A stretch of 13,812 nucleotides of DNA, from contig JAPPPC010000286.1 in the NCBI GenBank assembly GCA_028817685.1, forward strand, positions 1 to 13,812. Direction: 5' to 3'. This document shows positions 1 through 6,697 of this stretch, one piece after another; the first letter of the stretch is position 1; the number at the start of each line of letters is the position of its first letter. The position numbers were made by a program, and so were the translations under genes. The notes beneath the pieces are model-generated. The model saw nothing but the letters and a program-made list of their open reading frames with translations. It did no database searches and was not told the DNA's origin. The stretch comes from Rhodospirillaceae bacterium (lineage in GTDB: Bacteria; Pseudomonadota; Alphaproteobacteria; UBA8366; GCA-2717185).

Positions 1-59
1 ATTGTTCCCCTCACCCCAACCCTCTCCCCAGGGGGGAGGGGTGGGGTGGGGGGAACAAT
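1..59. repeat. Near-perfect 29-bp inverted repeat (hairpin, REP-like)
   Basis: Bases 1-29 and 31-59 are reverse complements around the single base A30. The exceptions are two G-T type pairs (11/49 and 25/35) and one A-G mismatch (19/41). The outer arms are ATTGTTCCCC and GGGGAACAAT; the interior is a C-rich/G-rich tract. It lies 8 bp past the stop of the minus-strand SDR gene, so it could end that transcript. No U-tract is visible because the window begins here. From memory, C-rich motifs of this kind (CCCTCACCCCAACCC) recur as dispersed palindromes in many proteobacteria, which would make this a REP-like repeat. The true left end may lie outside the window. Confidence 0.75.
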
Positions 60-67
60 AACCCGGC

Positions 68-772
68 TTAGAAACTTTCCACCCAGGGGCGCAGTTCGAC
101 TTCCCAGGTCCAGGCGCTGCGGTGCTGGCGGTGGACATGCAGATAGGTTTCGGCAATCGCGTCCGGATCCAGCGTCCCATCGGCACCGCGCGCGACCGTC
201 CGGTCATCGGTCGGGCTGACCATGATGCCGCCATCGATGCAGAAGTGGGCCACATGGATATTCTGCGGCGCCAGTTCGCGGGCGAGGCTCTGCGCCAAGC
301 CACGCAACCCGAACTTGCCCATCGCGAAGGATGACGAGTTCGGATAGCCCTTGTAGCTGGCCGACGCGCCGGTCAACAGGATCGTGCCGCTTTGGCGCGC
401 GGTCATCTGCTTCGCCGCCGCCTGGGACACCAGAAACCCGCCATAGCAAGAGATCAGGATCGCCTGGCGTACCGCTTCCGCATCCAGCTCGGTGACCGGG
501 CCGCGGCCGCCGCGGTTGCTGGCGTTGTAGACGACGATATCGGGCTCGCCGATGGCGCCGGTCACATCAGCGAACATCGCATCGACGGAGGCCGGATCCG
601 AAGCATCGCACTGATGCGCCGAACCGCCGATCTCCGAAGCAAGGTCAGAAAGCTTGTCCGCGTTGCGGGCGGCAACGGCGACCTGCACGCCTTCCTTGGC
701 GAACAGCCGGGCCAGCGAGGCGCTGAGCCCGGGTCCCGTGCCGACGATCAATGCCTTTTCGTTCGATGCCAT
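68..772 (-). CDS. SDR-family oxidoreductase with Phe at the catalytic Tyr position
   Basis: A 234-residue short-chain dehydrogenase/reductase, the usual length for a classical SDR. The Rossmann glycine-rich motif GTGPGLS is at residues 11-17. The NxxG region reads NASN at 83-86. The beta-5 serine region TGASAS is at 134-139. The active-site motif YxxxK reads FAMGK at 149-153, so the catalytic tyrosine is replaced by Phe while the lysine is kept. An SDR subgroup with this F-x-x-x-K pattern exists, so this is probably lineage-typical rather than decay, but ordinary NAD(P)-linked carbonyl reduction is doubtful. The substrate is unknown. The start is supported by AGGGAG at about 782-787. The gene lies 33 bp downstream of rlmN on the same strand, so the two are probably co-transcribed. 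Confidence 0.88.
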   Translation of the reverse strand: MASNEKALIVGTGPGLSASLARLFAKEGVQVAVAARNADKLSDLASEIGGSAHQCDASDPASVDAMFADVTGAIGEPDIVVYNASNRGGRGPVTELDAEAVRQAILISCYGGFLVSQAAAKQMTARQSGTILLTGASASYKGYPNSSSFAMGKFGLRGLAQSLARELAPQNIHVAHFCIDGGIMVSPTDDRTVARGADGTLDPDAIAETYLHVHRQHRSAWTWEVELRPWVESF

Positions 773-805
773 AATGCGTTTCTCCCTTTGAGTGTCCGAG
801 GCGGT

Positions 806-1915
806 CTATTGCGCCGCCGCCGAGCGCCGCTGCCGGACGCTGGCCGATTTGAGTTGGCCGCAGGCGGCCATGATGACCTGTCCGCGCGGGCTGCGGACCG
901 GAGCGACACCGCCCGCGTCGCGCAACAGCGCGGCGGAGCGGTCGATCGCATTATTGCTGGAACATTCGTAGACCGATCCGGGCCACGGATTGAAGGGGAT
1001 CAAATTCACTTTGGACGGGATGTCCGACATCAACCGCACCAGCTCACGCGCCTCGGCGAGCGAGTCGTTAACCCCCTTCAGCATGACATATTCGAAGGTG
1101 ATGCGCCGCGCGTTCGACAAGGTGCTGTAGTCGCGGCAGGCGTCCATAAGCTCTGCGATCTTGTATTTCCGGTTGATCGGCACCAGTTCGTCGCGCAGTT
1201 CGTCATGTACGGCGTGCAGCGAGATCGCGAGCATGCAGCCGATCTCCCGCCCGCAGCGGCGGATCTCCGGCACGATACCCGAGGTCGACAAGGTCACCCG
1301 GCGGCGCGACATGGCCAGCCCCTCATCGTCGATGACGATGGAGAGCGCCTTCTTGACGTTCTCGAAATTGTACAGCGGCTCTCCCATTCCCATCATGACG
1401 ATGTTGGTGAGCGGCCGGTTCACCGCGGCCGCCGGCCAGGCGTCCAGCGCATCGCGCGCCAACATGATCTGGCCAACGATCTCGGACGCTTCCAGATTGC
1501 GCACCAACCGCTGGGTACCGGTATGACAGAATGAGCAGGTAAGCGTGCAGCCGACCTGGCTGGAGACGCAGAGCGTGCCGCGCGGTTCTTCCGGGATGAA
1601 GACGGTTTCCGCCAGATTGCCGTCGGCGAAACCAAGCAACCATTTGCGCGTGCCATCGACCGATTGCTGCGCGGTCCCGACTGCGGGCCGACCGATGCGG
1701 TAGGTCTCGTCGAGCTTGGCCCGCGTCGCCTTGGAAAGATTGTGCATCTCGGCGAAATCGGTGACGCCGCGCTGATAAATCCATTGGTAGAGCTGCCGGC
1801 TGCGATAGGCGGGTTCGCCCAGCGCGTCCGTCACGCCCTTGAGGTCGTCCCGGTCCATACCGACCAGATCGATCCTCGGGTCCGCCGTATCGCTGTCTGT
1901 TTGCGTGCTCGTCAT
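806..1915 (-). CDS. rlmN: Dual-specificity 23S rRNA (A2503-C2)/tRNA (A37-C2) methyltransferase RlmN
   Basis: A 369-residue radical SAM enzyme. The 4Fe-4S-binding CxxxCxxC is CTLTCSFC at residues 123-130. The two methyl-shuttling cysteines of the family are C116 (in LCVSSQ, equivalent to E. coli C118) and C352 (in AACGQL, equivalent to E. coli C355). The N-terminal helical region (YRSRQLYQWIYQRG, 37-50) and the GMGEPL motif are also typical. RlmN uses two SAM molecules to methylate C2 of A2503 in 23S rRNA and A37 in some tRNAs, which supports translational fidelity. The ATG at 1915 has no Shine-Dalgarno sequence. A promoter-like sequence lies directly upstream, so the mRNA may be almost leaderless. 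The SDR gene follows after 33 bp. Confidence 0.97.
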   Translation of the reverse strand: MTSTQTDSDTADPRIDLVGMDRDDLKGVTDALGEPAYRSRQLYQWIYQRGVTDFAEMHNLSKATRAKLDETYRIGRPAVGTAQQSVDGTRKWLLGFADGNLAETVFIPEEPRGTLCVSSQVGCTLTCSFCHTGTQRLVRNLEASEIVGQIMLARDALDAWPAAAVNRPLTNIVMMGMGEPLYNFENVKKALSIVIDDEGLAMSRRRVTLSTSGIVPEIRRCGREIGCMLAISLHAVHDELRDELVPINRKYKIAELMDACRDYSTLSNARRITFEYVMLKGVNDSLAEARELVRLMSDIPSKVNLIPFNPWPGSVYECSSNNAIDRSAALLRDAGGVAPVRSPRGQVIMAACGQLKSASVRQRRSAAAQ

Positions 1916-1923
1916 GGCGTCTA

Positions 1924-1951
1924 GATATAGCCCGTCGCGCGGCGATCACAA
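1924..1951 (-). promoter_or_regulatory. Candidate rlmN promoter, near-leaderless
   Basis: On the minus strand, TTGTGA (1951-1946) and TATATC (1929-1924) are separated by 16 bp. A start about 7 bp past the -10 box would fall at about 1917, only 2 bp before the rlmN ATG. That fits the absence of a ribosome binding site. The match to a sigma-70-type consensus is moderate, and this is inference only. Confidence 0.35.
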
Positions 1952-2029
1952 GGCAGGACTGATTCAGGTCAAATACCCGAGGCGCCGTATGCGCCAGACT
2001 CACTCGACGAAACCAATCGAGGAACGACC

Positions 2030-2236
2030 ATGGATCAGGACGAATACGAAGCGACCCTGTCCCTCTTGTTCGATGCGATGGAAGGTGATCAGGGCGACCG
2101 GCATGAAATATTCATGCGCCTGCAGCAGATGCTGGCGACGATGCGGGCGGAAGGCTTGCCCGTGCCAGAAGATCTGGAGAAGATGGAGAAGACGCTTGCC
2201 GCAGAATTCGAGGCGGAAGCGGCCAACAACGGATAG
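2030..2236 (+). CDS. Small acidic helical protein of unknown function
   Basis: A 68-residue protein that I do not recognise. It is acidic, has no cysteine or membrane segment, and its sequence suggests two or three amphipathic helices joined around a GLPVPEDL turn at about residues 42-49. The ATG is supported by GAGGAA at 2019-2024, 5 bp upstream. It ends 10 bp before the methyltransferase start on the same strand, which suggests co-transcription. The coding bias and good ribosome binding site make a real gene likely. A regulatory or partner role for the neighbouring enzyme is possible but unsupported. Confidence 0.7.
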   Translation: MDQDEYEATLSLLFDAMEGDQGDRHEIFMRLQQMLATMRAEGLPVPEDLEKMEKTLAAEFEAEAANNG

Positions 2237-2246
2237 CGCCTTCTCC

Positions 2247-3023
2247 ATGAGTGACAGCAATCCATTCGACGGGCTGGCCGCCCGTTACCAGGCCAATCGG
2301 CCCGATTATCCCGAGTCGTTGCTGGCCGAGCTGGCCAATCGGGCGCCGGAAGCGCCGCAGACCGCCATCGATGTGGGTGCGGGGACCGGCATCTCGACGC
2401 GCGCTCTGAAACGCGCGCTTGGCGACGGTTGGGGGGTGACCGGTGTCGAACCGGGAACCGATATGCGGCGGCAGGCCCAGGAATCGACACCGCCGGAAGA
2501 CGGCATCGCCTATGTCGAAGGCACCGCGGAGGCCTTGCCTTTCGATGACGGCTCGCTCGGCGTCGTCAATGTCGGACAGGCGATCCAGTTCTTCGACCGC
2601 CCCGTCTTCTACGCCGCCGCCGATCGGCTGTTGGCCGGGGGCGGACTATTGTCAGTCATTCAAAATAACCGCGTGTGGCAGCGCAGCGCCCTGCTCGACG
2701 CGCATGAAACCTATGTCGAGACCAACGACCCGACTTATTCCCGCAATTACCGTGACATCGACCTGTTGTCCGAGTTCGAAGCGTTCGAATGGGGGAAAGC
2801 GGCGGAACGGCTGGAACATCCCTGGGAACGTGTCATCGATTCCGACAAGTTCGTGGGCACCATGATGTCGCGCCGGACCATGAAACCGACGGTCGCCAAG
2901 CTGGGACAGGAAGCCGTCGAAGACGCGCTGCGCGCGCTCGCCGCCGAACACGGGAACGCAGACGGGACGGTTACGGTCCCCTATGTCACAGAATTGTTCG
3001 TGGCTTCGAAGAACGCGATCTAA
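2247..3023 (+). CDS. Class I SAM-dependent methyltransferase
   Basis: A 258-residue protein of the Methyltransf_11/UbiE-like type. Motif I, DVGAGTGIS, is at residues 42-50. The acidic ribose-binding residue is E68 in GVEPG. The post-II motif GTAEALPFDD is at 92-101, where UbiE-like enzymes bind the adenine. The N-terminal FDGLAARYQANRPDYP is typical of small-molecule methyltransferases of this group. The substrate cannot be told from the sequence. The frame is open to 1839, but the ATG at 2247 fits the family start, and upstream initiation would overlap the 68-residue gene. There is no strong Shine-Dalgarno sequence, so translational coupling to the preceding gene (10-bp gap) is plausible. 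It converges on the IalB-like gene across 53 bp, where I see no clear terminator. Confidence 0.88.
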   Translation: MSDSNPFDGLAARYQANRPDYPESLLAELANRAPEAPQTAIDVGAGTGISTRALKRALGDGWGVTGVEPGTDMRRQAQESTPPEDGIAYVEGTAEALPFDDGSLGVVNVGQAIQFFDRPVFYAAADRLLAGGGLLSVIQNNRVWQRSALLDAHETYVETNDPTYSRNYRDIDLLSEFEAFEWGKAAERLEHPWERVIDSDKFVGTMMSRRTMKPTVAKLGQEAVEDALRALAAEHGNADGTVTVPYVTELFVASKNAI

Positions 3024-3076
3024 TCACTGTTCGTTGTGCGGACGGTTCGTGACGCCGATACAACACAAACCGCCAG

Positions 3077-3598
3077 CTATTTTACCTTGCACGCCTTGTT
3101 GATGGCGTTGTGCGCGGCGGTAAATCCAAATAGGGAATAGCTGTCCTTGGTCTTGGTGCCGCGGCTGGAAACGCCTTGAATCACCAGCTTTTTGCCCACC
3201 CGCATGGCGCGCACCATGGCGGCATCGTCTTTCGGTTCCCGATTCCAGGCGGTGTCGCCATCGGTAAACAGGACGAACTTCTTGCCATCGATCGTAACGG
3301 TCGCCTCTGATCCCTTCTTGAAGGTGTACCCCGCTTCGAAGCTGATCTCGTGCACCCGCTTGGGCTTGGTCCAGCGGCGATGCGCGATGAACACGCGAAT
3401 ATCGCCGCGCTTCTTGTACTTGCCTTCCGACTTTTGCGGCCCGCCCCAAACGACGCACACCGTCTTGCCGCTCTCGGGGAACGAATAGGCTTGCCAGTCC
3501 TTGAATGTGCCCAACGACGTTTCCGCCGCTTGCACCGTCAGGGGAAAACATAAAGCGATAAGAGCGCCGGCCAGCCGGGCGAAGGTCAACTGCTGCAT
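3077..3598 (-). CDS. IalB-family (invasion-associated locus B) secreted protein
   Basis: A 173-residue protein with a Sec signal peptide: Q2/R8, then hydrophobic residues 9-22, and predicted cleavage after VQA at residue 24. The mature part has family hallmarks: the FKDW start, KSEGxYKKRGD at about 57-66, YTFKKGSE, a TIDGKKFxLFTDGDTAW stretch at 102-118, and a terminal SRGTKTKDSYSLFGFTAA region. Cys48 and Cys170 probably form a disulfide. IalB was named from Bartonella, but homologues are widespread in non-pathogenic alphaproteobacteria and are thought to be periplasmic; the biochemical role is unclear. The frame extends upstream to a TTG at 3628, but the ATG at 3598 gives a proper signal peptide and does not overlap the upstream gene. 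It lies 26 bp behind the RNA methyltransferase on the same strand. Confidence 0.87.
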   Translation of the reverse strand: MQQLTFARLAGALIALCFPLTVQAAETSLGTFKDWQAYSFPESGKTVCVVWGGPQKSEGKYKKRGDIRVFIAHRRWTKPKRVHEISFEAGYTFKKGSEATVTIDGKKFVLFTDGDTAWNREPKDDAAMVRAMRVGKKLVIQGVSSRGTKTKDSYSLFGFTAAHNAINKACKVK

Positions 3599-3624
3599 CG
3601 AACTCAATTCCACAAACTTCAGGA

Positions 3625-4155
3625 TCAACGGTCTAGCCGGGAAAATCGCCCGACATGCTGATGCGGCGGCAGCTCCTCGACCGGACCGCCCGGCGATGGC
3701 GGCCGCGGCGCGTGCCGGCCGCGCGTAATCAGCCGGTCGTACATCAGAATCGCCCCGGCGACACCGACATTGACGCAGAACTTTGTCGAAATTTTGACCG
3801 TATGATCGCAGCGTGCGACCAGTTCCGGCGACAGGGAGCCCTTCTCCGGTCCGAGCACATAGGCCGCTTGTTCCGGGTGGGTGAAGCTGGGCAAATCGAC
3901 CGCATCGTCAAGCAGTTCGACACCGACAAGCTGGCAGCCTTCCGGCAATTTCATCGCCGCGACCGTGTCGTGCTGGTAAAGCGGAACATGCTTTGCGGTC
4001 TGCGAGGTGTCGGATTTGTAGAGCTCACGCAGATCGACCGCCGGCGCGATCGCGAACACGAAGTCCGCCCCGAAGGCGTGCGCCGAGCGGAACAGATTGC
4101 CCACATTCATCGGTTTCGAGATGCGCTCGACGCCGATTCCAAAGAAACCTCGCAT
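3625..4155 (-). CDS. TrmH/SpoU-family RNA 2'-O-methyltransferase
   Basis: A 176-residue SPOUT-fold methyltransferase. SpoU motif 1, NVGNLFRSA, is at residues 17-25 and contains the conserved Asn and Arg. Motif 2, LGPEKGSLS, is at 101-109. Motif 3, CVNVGVAGAILMYD, is at 127-140. These form the trefoil knot that binds SAM. The protein lacks an extra N-terminal substrate-binding domain, so it resembles compact TrmL-like or TrmH-like enzymes that methylate tRNA ribose. The exact target cannot be told, so I give no symbol. The frame is open far upstream (to 5142), but that part is antisense to the asparaginase gene. The ATG at 4155 matches the family start. There is no Shine-Dalgarno sequence. The IalB-like gene follows in the same direction, and the asparaginase gene diverges 57 bp upstream. 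Confidence 0.9.
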   Translation of the reverse strand: MRGFFGIGVERISKPMNVGNLFRSAHAFGADFVFAIAPAVDLRELYKSDTSQTAKHVPLYQHDTVAAMKLPEGCQLVGVELLDDAVDLPSFTHPEQAAYVLGPEKGSLSPELVARCDHTVKISTKFCVNVGVAGAILMYDRLITRGRHAPRPPSPGGPVEELPPHQHVGRFSRLDR

Positions 4156-4212
4156 GGCGCGGAAATTCGCACGCCCGACCCGGCGGTGGCAAGTTGCGTC
4201 GGCCTCGATCGC

Positions 4213-5289
4213 ATGAATAATGCCGCGATGGACGACGCAAAGACGGAAAGAGCGGCCACGGTGGCGCTGCCGCAGGATTCGGGCAACCCGGTGCTGGTCG
4301 AAGTGACCCGCGGCGACATGGTCGAAAGCGTGCATCGCGGCCGCGTCGCGGTGGTCGATACGCACGCCAAGGTGGCGCTGCAATGGGGCGACATCGATGC
4401 ACCGGTCTATCCCCGTTCCGCGATAAAGGTTCTGCAGGCTCTGCCACTGGTCGAGTCGGGAGCTGCAGACGCGTTCGGGTTGAGCGACGCGGAGCTCGCC
4501 ATCGCCTGCGCGTCGCATAGCGGCGAGCCGCGGCATATCGACACCGTCCGTCAATGGTTGACCCGCATCGGCCTGTCCGAAGACGCGCTGGCCTGCGGCG
4601 CCCATTGGCCGCGCCATCACCAGGCAACCCTGCACGACATGGTGCGCGCCGGCGAGACGCCGGGCGACATCAACAACAACTGTTCCGGCAAGCATGCCGG
4701 GATGCTGTCCGTGGCACACCATTTGGGGGAACCGCTCGAGGGTTACACGCAGCCGACCCACCCCGTGCAGCAACGCATCCTCGGTATTCTGGAAGCCATA
4801 TGCGGTCTGGACCTGTCCAAGGCGCCGCGCGGCACAGACGGCTGTTCGGTCCCGACCTGGGCGGTGCCGTTGTCGAATCTGGCCTACGCCTTCGCGCAAC
4901 TCGGCGCACCGGACGGCCTGCCGCCGGCACGGGCCGAGGCGGCACGGCGGCTGCGCAAGGCGGTCGCGGCGGAACCCTTCATGGTCGCCGGCACCGACCG
5001 CTACTGCACCACGCTCATGTCGGTCGCCGGTGAAGCGATCTTCGTCAAGACCGGAGCGGAAGGCGTGTTCTGCGCCGCCTTGCCGGAATACGGGCTCGGC
5101 GTGGCGCTGAAATGCGACGACGGCGCGGCGCGCGGTTCGCAATATATGCTGACGGCGGTCCTGCGGCGCATCGGCGCGCTGGACGACGATATGGCGGCGC
5201 AGCTCGACGCGCTGGTCACCGTTCCGATCGAAAATTGCAACGGCGCCCTTGTCGGCATGGTCCGGCCGGCGCCGACCCTTTCATTCTAG
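4213..5289 (+). CDS. Asparaginase II family protein (Rhizobium-type L-asparaginase)
   Basis: A 358-residue member of the Asparaginase_II family (PF06089), related to Rhizobium etli L-asparaginase II and to serine beta-lactamase-like folds rather than to E. coli AnsA/AnsB. It should hydrolyse L-asparagine to aspartate and ammonia in the cytoplasm; no signal peptide is visible. Visible motifs are YPRSAIKVLQ at 66-75 (SxxK pair S69/K72), CASHSGE at 99-105, NNCSGKHAGM at 155-164 (C157/K160), TDGCSVPTW at 208-216 (C211) and DRYCTTLM at 262-269. In Rhizobium enzymes the equivalents of C157, K160 and C211 bind zinc at the active site. The start is uncertain: ATG 4213 or ATG 4228 (353 residues), neither with a Shine-Dalgarno sequence. 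The next gene starts 17 bp after the stop. Confidence 0.9.
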   Translation: MNNAAMDDAKTERAATVALPQDSGNPVLVEVTRGDMVESVHRGRVAVVDTHAKVALQWGDIDAPVYPRSAIKVLQALPLVESGAADAFGLSDAELAIACASHSGEPRHIDTVRQWLTRIGLSEDALACGAHWPRHHQATLHDMVRAGETPGDINNNCSGKHAGMLSVAHHLGEPLEGYTQPTHPVQQRILGILEAICGLDLSKAPRGTDGCSVPTWAVPLSNLAYAFAQLGAPDGLPPARAEAARRLRKAVAAEPFMVAGTDRYCTTLMSVAGEAIFVKTGAEGVFCAALPEYGLGVALKCDDGAARGSQYMLTAVLRRIGALDDDMAAQLDALVTVPIENCNGALVGMVRPAPTLSF

Positions 5290-5306
5290 AAGCCAAGGAG
5301 AACTCC

Positions 5307-6284
5307 ATGCGCGCGATCCGCGTCCACAATCTGGGTGAACTCGATGTCCTGCAACTGGACGAGGACGTTCCCGAGCCGACACCCGGACCCAGTCAGGTCC
5401 GCATCGCGGTCCATGCAGCGGGCGGCAATTTCGCCGATATCCTGGTGATCGCGGGCACCTATCAGTACAAGCCCGAGATCCCCTTCTCGCCCGGCCTGGA
5501 ATGCGCCGGCGAAGTGATCGAGGTGGGCGACGCCGTCACCAAGTTCAAGCCGGGCGACCGGGTAATGGCCAATCTGCATGGCGGTGGTTACGCGGAAGAA
5601 GCCGTCGTCGAGGAATCGAGCGTTGTGGCGATGCCGGAAGGCATGGATTACGTCACGGCCGCCAGCTTCCCCGTCGCTTACGCGACCGGCGCCGTGGCGC
5701 TGACGCACAAGCGCGTCGACATGCAGGCGGGTGAAGTGCTGCTGGTGCACGGGGCGGCCGGCGGTGTCGGCCTCGCCTGCGTCGATATCGGCAAAGCCAT
5801 GGGTGCGACGGTCGTCGCGACCGCCAGCACGGACGAGAAGCTGGCCGTGGCCAAGGAATACGGTGCCGACCATTTGATCAACACGTCGAACGAAGACATC
5901 CGCGAGCGGGTCAAGGATCTGGTCGGCGGCGCCGATGTGGTGTTCGATCCGGTCGGTGGCGACGTCTTCAAACAGTCACTGCGCTGCGTCAACCCCGACG
6001 CCCGGCTGGTGATCATTGGTTTCGCCGGCGGCGACATCCAGCAGATCCCGTCCAACCATCTGCTGGTGAAGAACGTCTCCGCCGTCGGCATGGCGATGGG
6101 CGCCTACCGCATCACCGACCCGAGCGTCGTCGAGCGCGGCTATATGGATCTGAACCGCTGGTTCGTCGAGGGAAAACTGAAGCCGAAGGTCAGCCAGGTC
6201 TTCCCGCTCGAACAGACCAAGGAAGCCTTGGAGGTCATCCAGCAGCGCAAGGTCATCGGCAAGGTCGTCGTCAAGATCCGATGA
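5307..6284 (+). CDS. NADPH:quinone oxidoreductase-like MDR-family protein
   Basis: A 325-residue zinc-free medium-chain dehydrogenase/reductase of the quinone oxidoreductase (Qor-like) type. The N-terminal GroES-like part includes SPGLECAGEV at 61-70 and GDRVMAN at 83-89. The NADP-binding Rossmann motif HGAAGGVG is at 148-155, followed by ATVVATAST. The cysteines of zinc alcohol dehydrogenases are absent. The FDPVGG motif is typical of this subgroup. It may reduce quinones or alpha,beta-unsaturated carbonyls with NADPH; the substrate is not certain. The start is fixed by a strong AAGGAG at 5295-5300, 6 bp before the ATG. The frame is open upstream but overlaps the asparaginase gene there. It is in an operon with asparaginase and converges on the DUF1127 gene across 16 bp. 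Confidence 0.93.
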   Translation: MRAIRVHNLGELDVLQLDEDVPEPTPGPSQVRIAVHAAGGNFADILVIAGTYQYKPEIPFSPGLECAGEVIEVGDAVTKFKPGDRVMANLHGGGYAEEAVVEESSVVAMPEGMDYVTAASFPVAYATGAVALTHKRVDMQAGEVLLVHGAAGGVGLACVDIGKAMGATVVATASTDEKLAVAKEYGADHLINTSNEDIRERVKDLVGGADVVFDPVGGDVFKQSLRCVNPDARLVIIGFAGGDIQQIPSNHLLVKNVSAVGMAMGAYRITDPSVVERGYMDLNRWFVEGKLKPKVSQVFPLEQTKEALEVIQQRKVIGKVVVKIR

Positions 6285-6300
6285 CCCGCGCTATTGGCGT

Positions 6301-6540
6301 CTAGGCCCGCCAGAAGGGTTTCGACGCCTCCACGTTCGCCGCGACGCGGTCGATCCCGATATCCGCCAGCATGCGGTCGTTTAACGTCGCCAGAGTCTGG
6401 CGTTGCCGGGCGCGTTCCCGCCAGACCTGGACCGTACACGCCGTCCGAATGGCGGCAGTGGAAAGGAAGGACATGATCGCACCGGCCTGAAACGGCGCGG
6501 GTGCGGTCGCTTCGCTGCATAGCGTCGGTTGCGTATTCAT
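6301..6540 (-). CDS. DUF1127 domain-containing small protein
   Basis: A 79-residue protein. The C-terminal DUF1127 (YjiS-like) region is at about residues 39-77: arginine-rich WRERARQRQTL followed by LNDRMLADIGIDR and a terminal PFWR motif. DUF1127 proteins are abundant in alphaproteobacteria. Some bind RNA or affect phosphate, carbon or stress responses, but this one's role is unknown. The N-terminal half (residues 1-36) is longer than in the shortest members and mildly hydrophobic. Two ATGs compete (6546 and 6540). The AGGAG at 6548-6552 is 7 bp from 6540 but only 1 bp from 6546, so I chose 6540. It diverges from the LysR gene. Confidence 0.85.
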   Translation of the reverse strand: MNTQPTLCSEATAPAPFQAGAIMSFLSTAAIRTACTVQVWRERARQRQTLATLNDRMLADIGIDRVAANVEASKPFWRA

Positions 6541-6697
6541 CGTCATTCTCCTTATGCGGCGACATCGGGTCGGCGCCGCCTCGTGGGTCAATGTTTCAGC
6601 GTATTGATTGGTATTTAGGGCGAATTCCGTCCTTCCACAAACGATCAAATTTTGGCATATACATAAAAAAAACTAATCCGAACCCAAGGACCAAACG
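6541..6697. promoter_or_regulatory. Divergent DUF1127/LysR intergenic region
   Basis: A 157-bp spacer between divergent starts that must hold both promoters. Bases about 6641-6680 are strikingly AT-rich for this genome and include TATACAT around 6658-6664 and an A7 run. A weak minus-strand promoter candidate is TTGTGG-N17-TAAATA, spanning about 6613-6641. LysR-type regulators usually bind next to their own gene at T-N11-A sites, but I could not pick a convincing site. Confidence 0.4.

Noticed and set aside
392..1534. Plus-strand open frame of 380 codons
   Set aside because: It lies antisense to rlmN and the SDR gene, both clearly recognised, and its composition is typical of a shadow frame.
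1839..2246. Upstream extension of the methyltransferase frame
   Set aside because: It runs through the end of rlmN and the whole 68-residue gene in another frame and matches nothing. Homology begins at the ATG at 2247.
3024..3076. Terminator hairpin between the convergent methyltransferase and IalB-like genes
   Set aside because: Only short, widely spaced complementary bits (such as CGGTT/AACCG) are present, with no stable stem and T-tract.
4156..5142. Long minus-strand open frame extending the RNA methyltransferase upstream to 505 codons
   Set aside because: This part is antisense to the asparaginase gene, has no family features and is rich in Arg and His, as shadow frames of GC-rich genes are. 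The family start is the ATG at 4155.
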